Shown: piece by piece, positions 1 to 12,151 of the stretch | Position numbering within the stretch: position 1 is the stretch's first letter | Layout of the letters: each line of letters begins with the position of its first letter | DNA from: Diadema setosum | Lineage: Eukaryota; Echinodermata; Echinoidea; Diadematoida; Diadematidae | NCBI RefSeq assembly: GCF_964275005.1 | Contig: NC_092685.1 | Coordinates: 14,640,571 to 14,704,570, forward strand | Length of the DNA stretch: 64,000 nt | Direction: 5' to 3' | Made by a program: the position numbers and the translations under genes | The notes under the pieces: model-generated | The model's input: only the letters and a program-made list of their open reading frames with translations | Databases searched by the model: none | Told to the model about the DNA's origin: nothing

Positions 1-197
1 TGGGACAGTGAATGTTATTCATAAAAGATTATATTTGAAAAGAAAAAATACGTATATTAATTTGGTCACATACATCATGAATTTAATTTTCTCCCACTAT
101 GCGTTTTGTAGGCCTACTGTGGTACCTTTTATGTTTGTTAGTTTGTCAGTTGATTTGTTGAAAGTAAAAAGTTGTGAAGACCTGTTTGTTTTTGTTT

Positions 198-198
<1 letters not shown>

Positions 199-235
<37 letters not shown>

Positions 236-250
236 GTTGTTGTTGTTGTT
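199..250. repeat. (GT)n microsatellite followed by (TTG)n
   Basis: About 18 uninterrupted GT units are followed directly by TTG triplets. The open frames read through this stretch are low-complexity and are not genes. Confidence 0.95.
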
Positions 251-450
251 TTGCTTGCTTGTCAGTCGATTGACAATTTGAAGCATGGACTACGAGAATC
301 TTTTTCGGGGGGGGGGGAGCCAAAAAAAGTAATGAGCACCTTACTTTTTGCTTGTCAGCCGATTGGGCACCACAATTTATGGCAAAAGAAAAATGTGATG
401 ACCTTTTTTTTTTCTTTTGCTTGTCAGCTGATTGGGCACCACGACATCGG
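247..450. repeat. Short degenerate tandem repeat, about 3 copies
   Basis: The phrase TGCTTGTCAGYYGATTG occurs near 250, 350 and 419. The last two copies continue with GGGCACCAC and are about 70 bp apart. A G-run and T-runs lie between copies. No coding signal is seen. Confidence 0.6.
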
Positions 451-684
451 TTGATATATAATAACATAATTTCATGGCAATTTGGCATAATTTCAGGCCG
501 CCTCAAGCACAATCCCATCTTTCACGCTGTTCACTGTGGCACCGTTCCACTTGAACCTATGAAGGATCTCAAGAGCTTGGTGTAGCCATGCCTCCAGCCA
601 CACAGGTTGTGAGAGAGATCTTTGCACAACTATGATTCGCTTGTAGACCTACAGATTCTGACAAATTCTATGTGTATCACAACG

Positions 685-1220
685 GGGTGTTGTTCGTTAT
701 TCCGAACGTTCGTTATTCCGAAGGTTTGTTATTCCGAAGGTTCGTTAATCCGAAAATGAAAAAGGGTTCGTTAATCCGAACATTTTGTGGCGTTATTCCG
801 ATGGTTCGTTATTCCGAAGGATCGTTAATCCGAAAATGAAATAGGGTTCGCTATACCGAAGGCTCGTTTATCCGAAAATGAAATAGGGTTCGTTATTCCG
901 AAGGTTCGTTAATCCGAAAATGAAATAGGGTTTTATTCCGAAGGTTCGTTGATCCGAAATGAAATACGGTCCGTAACGAACCTTCGGAGTAACGAGCCTT
1001 GTTTCATTTTCGGATTAACGAACCTTTGGAATAACGAACCTTATTTCATTTTCGGATTAATGAACCTTCGGAATATCAAACCTTATCACATTTTCGGATT
1101 AATGAACCTTCGGAATATCAAACCTTATCACATTTTCGGATTAACGAACCTTCGGAATAACGAACCTTCGGACCAAAGAAACTTCGGTATAACGAACCTT
1201 CGGAATAACTAACTGTAACC
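685..1220. mobile_element. Foldback DNA element built from iterated short phrases, with 9-bp target duplication
   Basis: The left half repeats the phrase GGTTCGTTATTCCGAAGG, alternating with GTTAATCCGAAAATGAAA. From about 970 the same phrases appear reverse-complemented to the end, so the element folds back on itself. It is flanked by the identical 9-mer ATCACAACG at 676-684 and 1221-1229. A 9-bp duplication is typical of Mutator-like (MULE) transposition. There is no transposase, so it is a non-autonomous element. The superfamily is inferred from duplication length only. Confidence 0.7.
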
Positions 1221-1229
1221 ATCACAACG

Positions 1230-3058
1230 TAGGCCTATAGGGCAATTTGTATAAAATGGGAATTACCTCAAATATACAAGTATCATGTTATATAAATGCA
1301 GATCTGTGAATCTATATTAGTATAGAGAGCCTACATGTAGGACACACCAGTGAAGTTACAAGAAATGAAATGTGGAACTCTGTACTTCTTCAGTACCGTT
1401 GCTAATACTGTGACATCGCGTATTGTTGTAATCTTCTTATTCAGCCATCACCGCACATTGATTTTACCAAAACTTAAAAGTTTAAACCTTTTGAACGGAT
1501 TGTCCGATTTTCCTCAAACTACAGCGTACTGATTATCATGTCTGCATGCATTCATTGAATCCGAATACATGTTAGGGATAAATTCAACCTATTATACGTA
1601 GCAAGGCCGACTCGTGAGGCCGATCGTGTTGGACTTAAGTATGATACTCAAGACCTGCATAATGAGAAGATCCAGTGTATCAAACGTATGCACACAGCGA
1701 ATAAAAAGACAGATATGATAACATTAAAGAGAAACAATGTAAGAAATTATCTTACATAGAGTAGTGCAGTATATATAAAACAGTCATATATATGCGTTGT
1801 ATATGTGTGTCTATCATCTTGAGTATTTATATAAATGAATTGCTCGACCAAAGCAACACAAGTTGATGCATAAACTGAAGTCAGCTGCAGCAAAGCACAG
1901 AAAGTAATTATTGGTTGGTCGATAAAGAACACCTCCCCCATACCAACATGCTGAAGCCAAGAGCATAGATCTTTGAAATGCGTATATATAGTTAAAGAAG
2001 CCTCATACAGTCTGTGACTAGAAACAGCTTTTCGTGACATTCCACCGCGAAACCCGACATGTGTATAATATCTGCAAACCTTTTCACAACCACCAACGGC
2101 TTCTGTAAGATTATCACCTGTCGGCCGAGCAAAACGGCGCCCGATGCTGAATATAGCCGAGTCAAGGGGAATGTATGCGTCAAGTACACACTACGATTAT
2201 TCTATACTAGTACACGAGCTGAAGGTACGTGCTGTCAAGACTTCAGCTATAATAATCTCTTTAAATCATTATCATGGTGCGTTATGAGTTTTATAGTCGT
2301 ATAGAGAAATGTTATTTTGTTGTCAATCTTGGACGCTCCACATGTATTGGACAGAAAATAAAAAACCAGCAACAGCAGCAACAACGACAACAACACAACA
2401 ACATCAACATAATACACACACGCAAGAAAAAAAAAATCACGAAAAGATCAGGATATTGAGAGGTTTGTGGTAGGGCATCTTTGCTTACATTATCTTAATC
2501 CAATATGGTACGTGATTATTTTCTGTGTTATCGATTTTCTTTGTTTTCATCCAGATCGTCGATCACAATACAGTAATTGTAATTGAAAAATGAATTGCCC
2601 ATTTTATAATCGACGGTTCGCGAGATACAATTATTACAGTTACCACAGTAACAACTCTGAGCTACTTGGTGCATGCCCAGCTGATACTCATATGCAACCT
2701 AATAATTCTTTGTCATTGCAAGGTGCATGCACTTATTCCATAATTTAAATGTTTGATCAGATGGGACCTGGGTAAAAAACCTAACTTAAATAATTGCAGG
2801 CCAAGCAAACATTTCGCAGCATTTCTTTCTCAAAGGTTATATTGAAAGAAAAATTCAAGGTTTCACCGAAAAAAAAACCCCAACCTATACGTTCCTCTGC
2901 CAACAGCAACGGGGGTTTGGTTTTCTCTCCATTCATCCATCAACTGTTCTCACGCAGCCTCTTACTGACATTATTTTTTCTACTTTAATATTTCCATTGT
3001 ATTCTTGCGTGCTTTTTTTTTTTTTTTTTTTTTTAAGGAAGAAGAAAAGATAAACCTT
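1230..3058. other. Intergenic DNA, nothing recognised
   Basis: AT-rich sequence with short CAA-rich and poly(T) tracts (near 2365-2410 and 3013-3034). No spliceable exon, RNA gene or clear repeat end was seen. Open frames here are short and show no recognisable domain. Confidence 0.5.
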
Positions 3059-3408
3059 GGGGCATTTCATGAAAGTTGTCAGACCAGGGCCCCGTTGCTA
3101 GAAACTTTGCGTTTAAACGCAACTTGCAACTGATTGTCACTGACCATTCTGATTGGCTCAGGGTCTGCCCTATTAAGAAGACATGCATGCAACAATGATT
3201 TTGATTGGCCAGTGACAATCAGTTGCAAGTTGCGTTTAAACGCAAAGTTTCTAGCAACGGGGCCCTGATCAGGTGTCATTCTCTGACAGCTACCATAGCA
3301 ACAGTCAGTCAGTGATGAGAGCTTCTCAGTCAATCAAAATCAAGGATTTTACTATAATTGGCAGAGACTGACAACTTGTCTGGGCTGACAACTTTCATGA
3401 AACGGTGC
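3059..3408. mobile_element. MITE with TTTCATGAAAGTTGTCAG ends, interrupted by a second MITE
   Basis: The left end reads GGGGCATTTCATGAAAG and continues TTGTCAG; the right end is its near reverse complement ending in GAAACGGTGC. The same family recurs uninterrupted at 3855-4021, and comparing the two shows that an unrelated palindromic element was inserted at 3087. No coding capacity. Confidence 0.75.
3087..3265. mobile_element. Palindromic MITE nested inside another MITE
   Basis: Inverted ends of about 55 bp begin GGGCCCCGTTGCTAGAAAC and contain the palindrome GCGTTTAAACGC. The short centre holds the tips of the two arms. The element is younger than the one it sits in. Confidence 0.8.
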
Positions 3409-3854
3409 AGTGCCGGGAGACGGTTATGAAGTAGTAATTCTTATATGAGCCGGTAGGTCGTCACAGAAAAAAAAAAAATGAAAACGAAAAATACAAAAAT
3501 GCCACACCTAGGTTTTTGCTGTAGATGTCATGCAGACATTTAGACCTGAGCACGTCATTTCTCACCACAAGTAATTCATATCATTAAAATCTACAGAACA
3601 TAAAAGATCATTGAGCTCATGATTATTGATCGTCTTCAAAGCGCAGACCAGTGCATAATCACTTCGTAGAAATATCAATGAAAGGTGGGCAGTAGAGTTA
3701 AAGACCATTGTCCATCCCCAGTGTCCATCTCAAGGACTCTGCATGGGCATGTATAGTAAATTATTGAACCACGTGAGTCAAAAGCGTCATCAATTGAAAT
3801 CATTAGTAATTGAAATCACTCATACTGTTCGCCAAAGAACACTAGAGACCAGGA

Positions 3855-4021
3855 CACCGTTTCATGAAAGTTGTCAGTCTTGGCAAGTTGTCAGTCTCTG
3901 ACAATCACCATAGTAACACAGTCAGTGACCAGAGCTTCTAAGCTAATCAAAACAAAGGATTTTACTGAAATTGTCAGAGACTGAAATCTTGTAAGGGCTA
4001 AAATATTTCATGAAACAGTGC
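3855..4021. mobile_element. MITE, uninterrupted copy of the 3059-3408 family
   Basis: Ends read CACCGTTTCATGAAAGTTG and, inverted, CATGAAACAGTG. The interior (CACCATAGTAACA, CAGTGACCAGAGCTTCT, AAGGATTTTACT) aligns with the outer parts of the neighbouring copy. Confidence 0.75.
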
Positions 4022-4024
4022 CCA

Positions 4025-4187
4025 GGGGGCATTTCATCAAGCGTTTAGTCACATATATATATATATTTTTGTTGTTGTTGTTGTTGTTGTTGTTGAGCAA
4101 CAACTTTGCTCTCAGCCAATCAGATACAAGGAATTCAGAAGAGTTTGTCAGAGAAAATATCTGACAAAACGCGTGATGAAATCCCCC
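4025..4187. mobile_element. Small MITE with TTTCATCAAGCGTTT ends
   Basis: The left end GGGGGCATTTCATCAAGCG is matched by the inverted right end CGCGTGATGAAATCCCCC. The interior carries (TA)n and (TTG)n microsatellites. It lies four bases from the preceding MITE, so three elements sit back to back. Confidence 0.65.
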
Positions 4188-4189
4188 AA

Positions 4190-5160
4190 TGAAGGTGTTA
4201 CTTTCCACCTTTCTGCTAGAGACAAAGTATTATTTAATTTTCAAAATGCCTATGTAGATAATCCATACAATGATCTCCGCAACGTCTTTTGTCGTGATGA
4301 CACCACATTATCTGCGTCACATCCGTAGAGATATGGTCACACATTTCGACAAAAAAAAAAAAACACCCTTCAATAAACGACGCAATACTATTATATTAGC
4401 CCTTTCTGTGCCAATGAATTAAATGCGCACATATTTCAATGTACTGGTATTATGTGGCACACAGAGGATTAACAGATTGCTTGGACACCACGGTTGCCAA
4501 GATAATGGCCCGAATGAACTAGATCTCGTCGATTTGTTTAAGCGCATTATTCCACCTTTTTTTTTTCTTTTTTTTTTTGCGGGATGGGGGGGGGGGGGGA
4601 ATCAGAACGAATTGAAGCGATATTGACATACCGTGCTCCGACAAGTGACACTTTCCCATGAATCATGCTCATGAACACAGTGAAGAAGGTGGGTTTGTCG
4701 AAGATAAACGTGCTCGTTTACCGTGTTATGATATCCCAATACTACGATGATACCAAATGGCAAAGCATTTTCATTTCTTTTTTCCCCTCCTAATAAACTG
4801 TCTCCTTTAATTCCAGTTCTACAAAATGCCGTCTGGTTTCATCTCGAACATCACGATAATTTCATTGGTGATCGAGACAATCGCGTCTCGTTTGATTTTC
4901 TTCTTCTTCTACGATGGTCGTCTTCACGAATATCATTCTGTATTGCACGATGTTGGAATTCTGCAGATGAGCCAATAACAACCACGATAATGACAGTATA
5001 TTAAATCATGATGATGATGATGATGCTGATAATGATAATAATAATAATAATAACAAAATAATAATAAAATACTATTACTACTACTACTGTTATTATAATT
5101 ATAATTATTATTATCATTACTATTATCATTATATAAAATGAATCATTAATAAAGTCTTAT
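4190..5160. other. Intergenic DNA with poly(T)/poly(G) tract and ATA/GAT microsatellites
   Basis: A T-run followed by a G-run lies at about 4557-4600. Degenerate GAT and AAT triplet arrays lie at about 5008-5130. No gene was recognised. Confidence 0.5.
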
Positions 5161-5385
5161 TAATCCAGGGTAGCCTCTTTAGTGTTGCCACTCCTCTACC
5201 AGAGGGCCCTGCCATTATTATTACCCAAGCGTTACCAGGTACCCATTATAATTTATATACGCCTGGGTCGAGAGGGGCATGGTGGGTGAAAACATGTCCA
5301 AGGATGTAAAGCACTGGGCGGGAATCGAACTCGGGTCCTCCGATTGGGAGTCGGGAGTCTTGTCCACTTAGCCACAGCGCCCCAA
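5160..5385 (-). mobile_element. tRNA-derived SINE
   Basis: Read on the minus strand, the element begins with a tRNA-like head GGGGCGCTGTGGCTAAGTGG. This contains an A-box-like TGGCTAAGTGG (5364-5374) and a B-box-like GAGTTCGATTCC (5321-5332). The head is followed by an unrelated body of about 140 bp and an AT-rich tail with TTAATAAGAC. These internal RNA polymerase III promoter boxes are the hallmark of tRNA SINEs. The head is not a functional tRNA because no proper 3' acceptor arm follows the T-arm. The body and tail limits are approximate. Confidence 0.75.
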
Positions 5386-5399
5386 CAAAGCAACGGGAA

Positions 5400-6286
5400 A
5401 TCACTGGAAACCCATGCCTACATATCCACCTGACATCAACAAACAAACAAACAAACAAACAAGCAAGCAATCAAACCAAGAGGCGGCGACGGATAGATGT
5501 ACCAGGCAGTAATTACAGGATTTGTCATGTTCATCCGAGCGTTTACAGTCTTTTTGAGACTTGGCGATTAGAATGATGAGAAAGCGTCTGACACTTGATG
5601 CGAGAAACAGGTACTTGGAAAGGGTCGATGCAGATGACTGGAAGTGATGACGTTGTTCTATAGTGAATCAATTCATACAAAAGGAAGGACACTGACCAGG
5701 AATTTTCTTTGTGTTGGTTCCGCCTTTGAACTCGCCCTATGTCTTCCCACGTTTTTCTCTTTTGTAAGACGTTTCTGAAGTCTATTTCTTCTTCACTTTT
5801 TTTTTTTTTTGGGGGGGGGGGGGGAGGAGGGGAAGGATATGAGGGACGGGCGAAGATTTTGTAATCATTTCTGTTTAACTTTCTCTTCCCCGGTTGTTAC
5901 GATATCAACGCCAGACGCATGCACCACATTATAATGTATGAATTATTCAGAACTGACTCATGGGAATTGTATAATCCCACTACTTTCATCAAGCTGTTGA
6001 CATGGTTGATCCGGTCTATAGAAGATGTGATGGTCGATTACGACATCGGTGTTAGAGGTGCGGTGCATGAATCAAAGTGTCGATCTCATGGATTCTTTCT
6101 CTCTCTTTTCTCAACAACTGGTCAGGCCTTTCACATTATCAGATAGAACTTATCCCACAAAAGCTCAAGAAAGTATACCCAGACTTAAATACGCTTTATA
6201 CATCAGGTGGTGAAATCATTGTTTAAGTATAAATCTAGATCCTGAGAAAGCTACTGTTCTAATTTTGCTGGTATTGACATCTCTCT
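5400..6286. other. Intergenic DNA, nothing recognised
   Basis: Contains a (CAAA)n stretch at about 5440-5463 and a poly(T)-poly(G) tract at about 5799-5824. No exon or element end was seen. Confidence 0.5.
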
Positions 6287-6451
6287 TTCCCTCTCTCTCT
6301 CTCTCTCTCTCTCTGTCTGTCTGTCTATCCATATACCTATTTACCTATCTATACCTACGGTATTTACCTACCTACCTATCTATCAATCTATCTACCTACC
6401 TATCTACTTATCTATATATCTATCTACCTATATCTATCTATCTACCTATCC

Positions 6452-6490
<39 letters not shown>

Positions 6491-6491
6491 A

Positions 6492-6540
<49 letters not shown>

Positions 6541-6653
6541 CCTATACCTATCTACTTATCTATCTACTTGTATTTATCTATCTATCTATATACCTACTTA
6601 CCTACTATGTATATCTATCTACCTATCAATCTATCTATCTATCTATCTACCTA

Positions 6654-6706
<53 letters not shown>

Positions 6707-6825
6707 ATATACCTACTTACTAGTACCCACTATGTATATCTATCTACCTATCAATCTATCTATTTATCTATCTACCTATATCTATCTATCTATCCATCTA
6801 TCTATATATCTATCTACCAATCTAC

Positions 6826-6873
<48 letters not shown>

Positions 6874-6945
6874 ATACCTACTTACCTACTATGTATATCT
6901 ATCTATCTATAATCTAACTACCTGTCTATCTATCTACTTATCTAT

Positions 6946-6981
<36 letters not shown>

Positions 6982-7077
6982 ATACCTACTTACCTACTAT
7001 GTATATCTATCTATCTACCTATCTATCTATCTATTTATCTATCTACCTGCCTATCTATCTACTTATCTATCTATCTC

Positions 7078-7126
<49 letters not shown>

Positions 7127-7135
7127 ATATCAATC
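6287..7135. repeat. Large (CTAT)n microsatellite with higher-order structure
   Basis: About 850 bp of CTAT/CTAC tetranucleotides follow a short (CT)n and (TCTG)n lead-in. A longer phrase, ATACCTACTTAC then CTATGTATATCTATCTA, recurs near 6590, 6710, 6880 and 6985, so blocks of the array have been duplicated as larger units. The tyrosine/leucine/serine-rich open frames through it are artefacts of the repeat. Confidence 0.97.
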
Positions 7136-8404
7136 TACATGTACTAGTATCTATCTATGAATATATTTGTGTATAATGTGTATATATATTTAATGATAAT
7201 AAATAAATTAAAAGAATTGTGAAACCTGTTAAACAAACAAAATCAAAACAGATTGAATACAAGTGATATCATTTGTATTAAAGTGTATTTTGTGTATGTT
7301 GATGTGTAAGTTTGCGTTATGATATCTAATTCATACTATCAAAATTGTCCCGTTTCAATGTATGTAAAGTTACTGACCTGCCCTATTTTCAGCAATTCAT
7401 TTTCTTCTTTCCATGTGAGAATGAAATGTCCTTAAAAGTAATGATAAAACTTGATAAATTAGCAAAGCAGTAAACAAAGTGGATGACATGGCACAAAAGT
7501 GACTTGGGATGTTATGTCTCCGGATCCAATATTATCATTTTCCTGATGTACAGTATGCATTGATACATTGCACTTCCTGGTGCATTTTAATATTTAATCT
7601 TTTTTAATCTACGTCACATACACAGTGCAAGTGAAAAAGATGTTAAAAAAGAGACCTTTACTTAGAATGCATTATTAATATTTGAATTACAACACGGCAC
7701 CTGGCAGTTGCTTGGAAATAGAATTGTAGCTCCATGGAAATAGTAAACAAGACAAAAAGTGACAGGACATGCGCACACACAAAAACCCCACGCACGACGC
7801 GGCAGGATATACACGGGATGATCGCGGGGCGGTGTGATAATGACGGCCCTGTCGTTTTCTTGGCCGACCTAGGCGTACAACAGTTGCCAGAGTTACGCTC
7901 CCAAATAAGCTCCTAATGCCCATTCAAAGCTACAGAAGCTTTTCACGTTGTCGACGTTTTGACAATAAGGGGCGATGAATGCCTCCGATTTGGGGGATCG
8001 ATCACCTACCTTCCCACCCCCACCTCGAAAGCTGCGCCACGGACCGCAAAATGTTGAACAATGTAGCTTGTTAGGAATGCTGCACAAAGTTTTTTTCCTC
8101 CCCGAAAAGCGTGATCAATAGATGACCCACTACACCTGCGTTAATTGGTAGCACTCCGGAAAGTCGCCGGCATAGAAGGCAAAGCAAGCATTTCTTTCAG
8201 AACGTCAGAGAATGATTCTTAAACTAGGTTAATTGCATTTCCAACCGAACTTCCGTGATTACCATCAGCTACAAGAGATTGTCGGCAAATATATCACATA
8301 TACCAGCCTTGGCGAAAATAACTGAGAGGATCCTGGAGTCTGTTTTCTCTTTGTAAGTGTTGTTTCTCGTTCTGGTGTCGGCGAGTTTCGGTACGCGGGG
8401 CGCC
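7136..8404. other. Upstream region of the TMEM26-like gene
   Basis: The sequence becomes richer in GC and CpG from about 7770 to 8400, which fits a promoter or 5' untranslated region of the gene starting at 8405. No TATA box or other named site can be assigned with confidence. Confidence 0.4.
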
Positions 8405-8595
8405 ATGGGTGTCATCTCGCTGGTGAAAGCTCTGATAGCCCGGCTGTTCTTCGGAGTCCATGGCGTTATAGTGATATGGAGGGTGACCACGATCTACGAC
8501 TCCTACTACTTCTACGCCCTGCTGGCACCACTCGTCTTATTGATTGCTGAGATGGGAGTAACTCTCAAGTGCACTGATACGGGGGAATGGAAGTG
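8405..8595 (+). CDS. TMEM26: TMEM26-like membrane protein, coding exon 1
   Basis: First coding exon of a gene encoding a multi-pass membrane protein of the TMEM26 family, whose molecular function is not well established. The start ATG lies in an ideal context (GCCATGGG). The exon encodes two membrane segments (about residues 5-27 and 33-54), with a conserved WRVT motif between them and EMGVTLK after the second. These match the vertebrate N-terminus, where the first helix is also followed by WRVT and the second by TLKF. The exon ends at a GTAAG donor after 63 codons plus two bases (TG). The first base of the next exon completes this to tryptophan, restoring the family's KW motif. An upstream in-frame ATG at 8357 would add 16 residues, but the shorter start fits the family length. 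Confidence 0.9.
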
Positions 8596-8909
8596 GTAAG
8601 TCTACCCAAAATCATACTAAAACAACAACGACAACTAAAAATCACGGAAACACTAACAAATAAAACTGAATTATATTGTTATTTAAAGTTTTTTTTTTTC
8701 AATTTACTCCATGATTCGAATAGATGAAATAAAGGAAAACTAATAAAAAATATTACTCACGTTTTAAAAGTCATCTGCATATAATTCTGATTTCTGAATT
8801 TGAGAACTTTATCTCATGAGTGAGTATAGAAAAAAAATCACACACACAATCATACAAGCACTCTCATAATTATATACAATGTGCACACGCACACACACAC
8901 ACACACACA

Positions 8910-8945
<36 letters not shown>

Positions 8946-9633
8946 CTAGTATATTGTGTACTAATGGTGCTTGAGGTAGATGCTGAATACGGGTATAATG
9001 TTTAACAATTGTCATGTACCTCTGTTCCAGAATTGTTTTTCCTCTTTTACTTTTATCATTCATTAAACGTCTAGTGTATGTGGTGTCAGTGTATACCAGC
9101 ATCCTGTAATCCACACTGAAGTGTTCTCATTCGTCTACTTTGAATGCTTTACTATAAAGAAAAAAAAATCAGAATCTCTCTGTATGATCTCACAATTCGA
9201 TAACATAAGTCAAGAGAGATACTTTGGATCATATGCAAGTTATCTGAGATAGCCCCGACCTCATTGAGAAGTGTGTGCATTACGTACTTTGGTTCTTTGG
9301 GACTTGGATTGTGCACTGATATAACGCCTTCGATATCAATGACAAAACTCGAGTATAATGAAAGTACCACATCTCATCACACATTTCTGCTTAAATGCTT
9401 TTGAATTGATGTCATAATTTGGCAGACGATAGTTTTCCAATGACCTACAACGTATACAATAACGTTAAAGGCATATTTAAGATCATGGACTTCGATCACG
9501 TCGATACTTCGATATGACAGTAATAATGACGAGTATAATGACTTATCGAAATGTAGATAATATTACTCTTAAACCTTAGTGAAAAAATTATAAAGGCTGA
9601 GAGTCATTCAGTCCTTGCCTTTATTAATTCCAT

Positions 9634-9985
9634 AAAGGAATGGTATAGTTTATGTTGATTTGGGGCTTGAGGTTTCCAACGTTCTTTTTTTTTTTTTTTA
9701 ATGATGATTTTTTTTGACATAATGACAAACCTCTTACTGAATATAAAAGAGCATTTATAATTTTCAGAGGAATTCAACGTTTATTTCATGAAAATTGGGT
9801 TTGAAATGGAGGGAATATTCAAAATAAAGTGATCCTAATAAAAGGTGGGACCCACCTTTTATTAGTGTCGCTTTGTTTGACTTTGTTTTTGGATATCTCA
9901 GCCATTTCTAAACGAATTTTCATATAATAAACATTCAGCTCCTATTAGAATTGTATGCTCTTTAACATAATTTTACTAGTGAGCA
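9634..9985. mobile_element. Palindromic MITE, copy 1 of a family also at 21389-21716
   Basis: The core CCTAATAAAAGGTGG is followed by its inverse CCACCTTTTATTAG. Outside this lie the inverted flanks TTGAAATGG and CTCAGCCATTTC, and the left part AAAGGAATGGTATAG. The copy at 21389-21716 aligns throughout, including AACCTCTT, AGAATTCAA and GGTATGCTCT. The right boundary is approximate. Confidence 0.6.
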
Positions 9986-11654
9986 AAGAAAATGGGATTC
10001 CATCGGGATAATCCATCGTGGACTCTTTAACATTTCTTAAAGTGTTTTTTTTTTAAGTATCACGCAAAAGGTTAAATGCTTAATTCTCGCTTCAACCAAT
10101 ATCATACAATCACTTTAGACATTCAGGGGACAGAATGTGTCTGATATAACTTTTGACATTCACGCGCAACGCAGTCATGGAAGTGATAGTTTTGTGGAAA
10201 TTCTTCAGCATCGCAGACTCTACCTAGGAAATGTACAGGACTGTCCTTCCCTCCCATACACATGATGATGATGATGATAATGATGATGATGACGATGATG
10301 ATTTTCCTACTAAGGCAATTCTAAAACCGCTGTGCATCAATACAAAGTAATATAAGTTGCTGTGATTATTCACATTATTTTACCACAACACTTCGTGCAG
10401 ATAATTATACAGACTTCTAAGTAATGTCAAGTGAAAGGAAGATAACGTACATTGTCGTGAGAACAGTGTTTCCAATTCTTCTCTTGCATTGGAAGTGTTC
10501 GCTTTGTGTCTGAGATATTATATGAAAGGCGATAGTCAACTTTTGTGTATTGAATTCATAACTATATGAATTAACCTCATCTAATAAACATGAATATCAT
10601 TTCATCATATCGAATACAATTCAAAGAGCGTTATCAGATTATCATCAAGGATGAAAATAGTTCGCACGATGATAGCCGACGGGTGTATTGAGAGTAAAGC
10701 TTGTTTGCGTCCCAGTTGCTCGGGTGGGAATATCGATTGGTATAGGGTTTAGAACGCGGGCTTGGGAGGGTAAAGTACATCAATCACCCTACTTTATTGT
10801 CTCCATCGCCGCTTTCTTTTCTCTTTCGCTTCATTTTTATTAATTATTTAACATTATTTAACAGCGCCTTCAAATGCAGCTGCATAACTGCAATGACAAA
10901 GCAATGATGTAATGCGAGTTAGGTTTAACAAGGCTACAAGGTTTAAATGGGTGGGGGTGCATAGTATACTATAGTTTTATTAGAATTTTATTTGTTGCAT
11001 AGCTTGCTCTGAAGGTTCACTGGTTTGATGAAATTCTAGAAAGTTTCTTCGTTTTCTTTTAAAATGTTGTGAGTAACTATCCGTTTAAATCAATCGTAAC
11101 GGGAATTGAATTTCAAAGTTGTTTTTATATTATTAAATGTATATTTTTTTAAATGCAGGCTGCCGTACAATCTTTACCTTGGACTTGTGTTTGTGAGTCA
11201 GCATTGTAATAGTTACGGAAAAGGAATAAAGGAGGAAGATGCATTAAGAGAGTCAGTCCAAGACCAGTTTAGTTTTTATCATAGACATTGCAGTCCCATC
11301 ATTATCTGTAATTGGACCCTCTAGCATTATTTAAACGCAGTGACTATTTTGTTTAGATAATTCGTAAACACACACAGACTTAAGTTGTTAATGACACGTC
11401 ATATGGAATTACACTATAATCGCTGTGTGTCACCAACTGGAGAATGTGTGTCTCAGACCTTGGTGTTTTCAGCAAAGACAGTTTTATAGTGTCGACCGTG
11501 TAAGAAGTATAAGCACTTTTCTGTGTTGTCATTTTTGTCAATGCAATAGAGCACGATACATCCATAAGCGCGCCCCATTGGCATGTACTTTGTCGAGATA
11601 AGATCCTTTCAGTTCTGCACGTCAAGATGATTAAAGCACCTCCTTGATTGTAAG

Positions 11655-12060
11655 GTAGGCTCTCGAGTCACACAGCCCACGAGTTATAAAGCTCACGAAT
11701 CATACAGCCTACGAGCTAGAGATTGGGCCCATGAGCTTGACAATAGGCAAACTAGGCACACGAGCTTACCACTAAGCGATAAAAGCCTACAAACTCGACA
11801 TTGGAAGTGTCGGGCTCGAGGACCTTTTTGCCGAGTGTCAAGCTCATGGGCCTTGTGCTTTTGCCAAGTGTCTTTATACACTTTGTAGCCCATGGGTCCG
11901 TTTTACTTAGTGTCTAGCTGGTGGACCTCTTTGACTTGTCTAGCTCGTGGCCTGCATGACTCGCGGGCTGTATGACTCGTGGGTGTATGACTCATAGACC
12001 TCTTTCAATGGCTAGCTCGTGGGCCGTCTGTCTCGTGGGTGTCTAGCTCGTGGGATGTCC
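11655..12060. mobile_element. Foldback repeat built from an iterated CTCGTGGG phrase, in TMEM26 intron 1
   Basis: The left part repeats CACACAGCCCACGAG-like units. The right part repeats the inverted unit CTCGTGGGCTGTATGACT. The organisation resembles the foldback elements at 685-1220 and 49118-49661, but I could not see a convincing target duplication, so the ends are approximate. Confidence 0.5.
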
Positions 12061-12151
12061 CCGTTCCATCAGGGTTGGTGCATTGATTTGTGTGAGGAGA
12101 AAACATGTACAAATATTAATAATTACACTTTTTCTGTCATTTTGCAACTAG

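Larger units (their letters stand above)
8596..12151 (+). other. TMEM26 intron 1 (3.6 kb), repeat-bearing
   Basis: Bounded by a GTAAGT donor and a TTTGCAACTAG acceptor. It contains a (CA)n(CT)n microsatellite at about 8888-8940, a palindromic MITE near 9634-9985, a (GAT)n array at about 10262-10301 and a foldback repeat at about 11655-12060. No further exon of the family was found in it. Confidence 0.7.

Noticed and set aside
5320-5385. Possible tRNA gene on the minus strand
   Set aside because: The A- and B-box-like parts are there, but the acceptor stem does not close and a SINE body follows.
6265-6917. Long tyrosine/leucine/serine-rich open frames
   Set aside because: They are the translation of the CTAT microsatellite, in which stops are rare; there is no coding signal.
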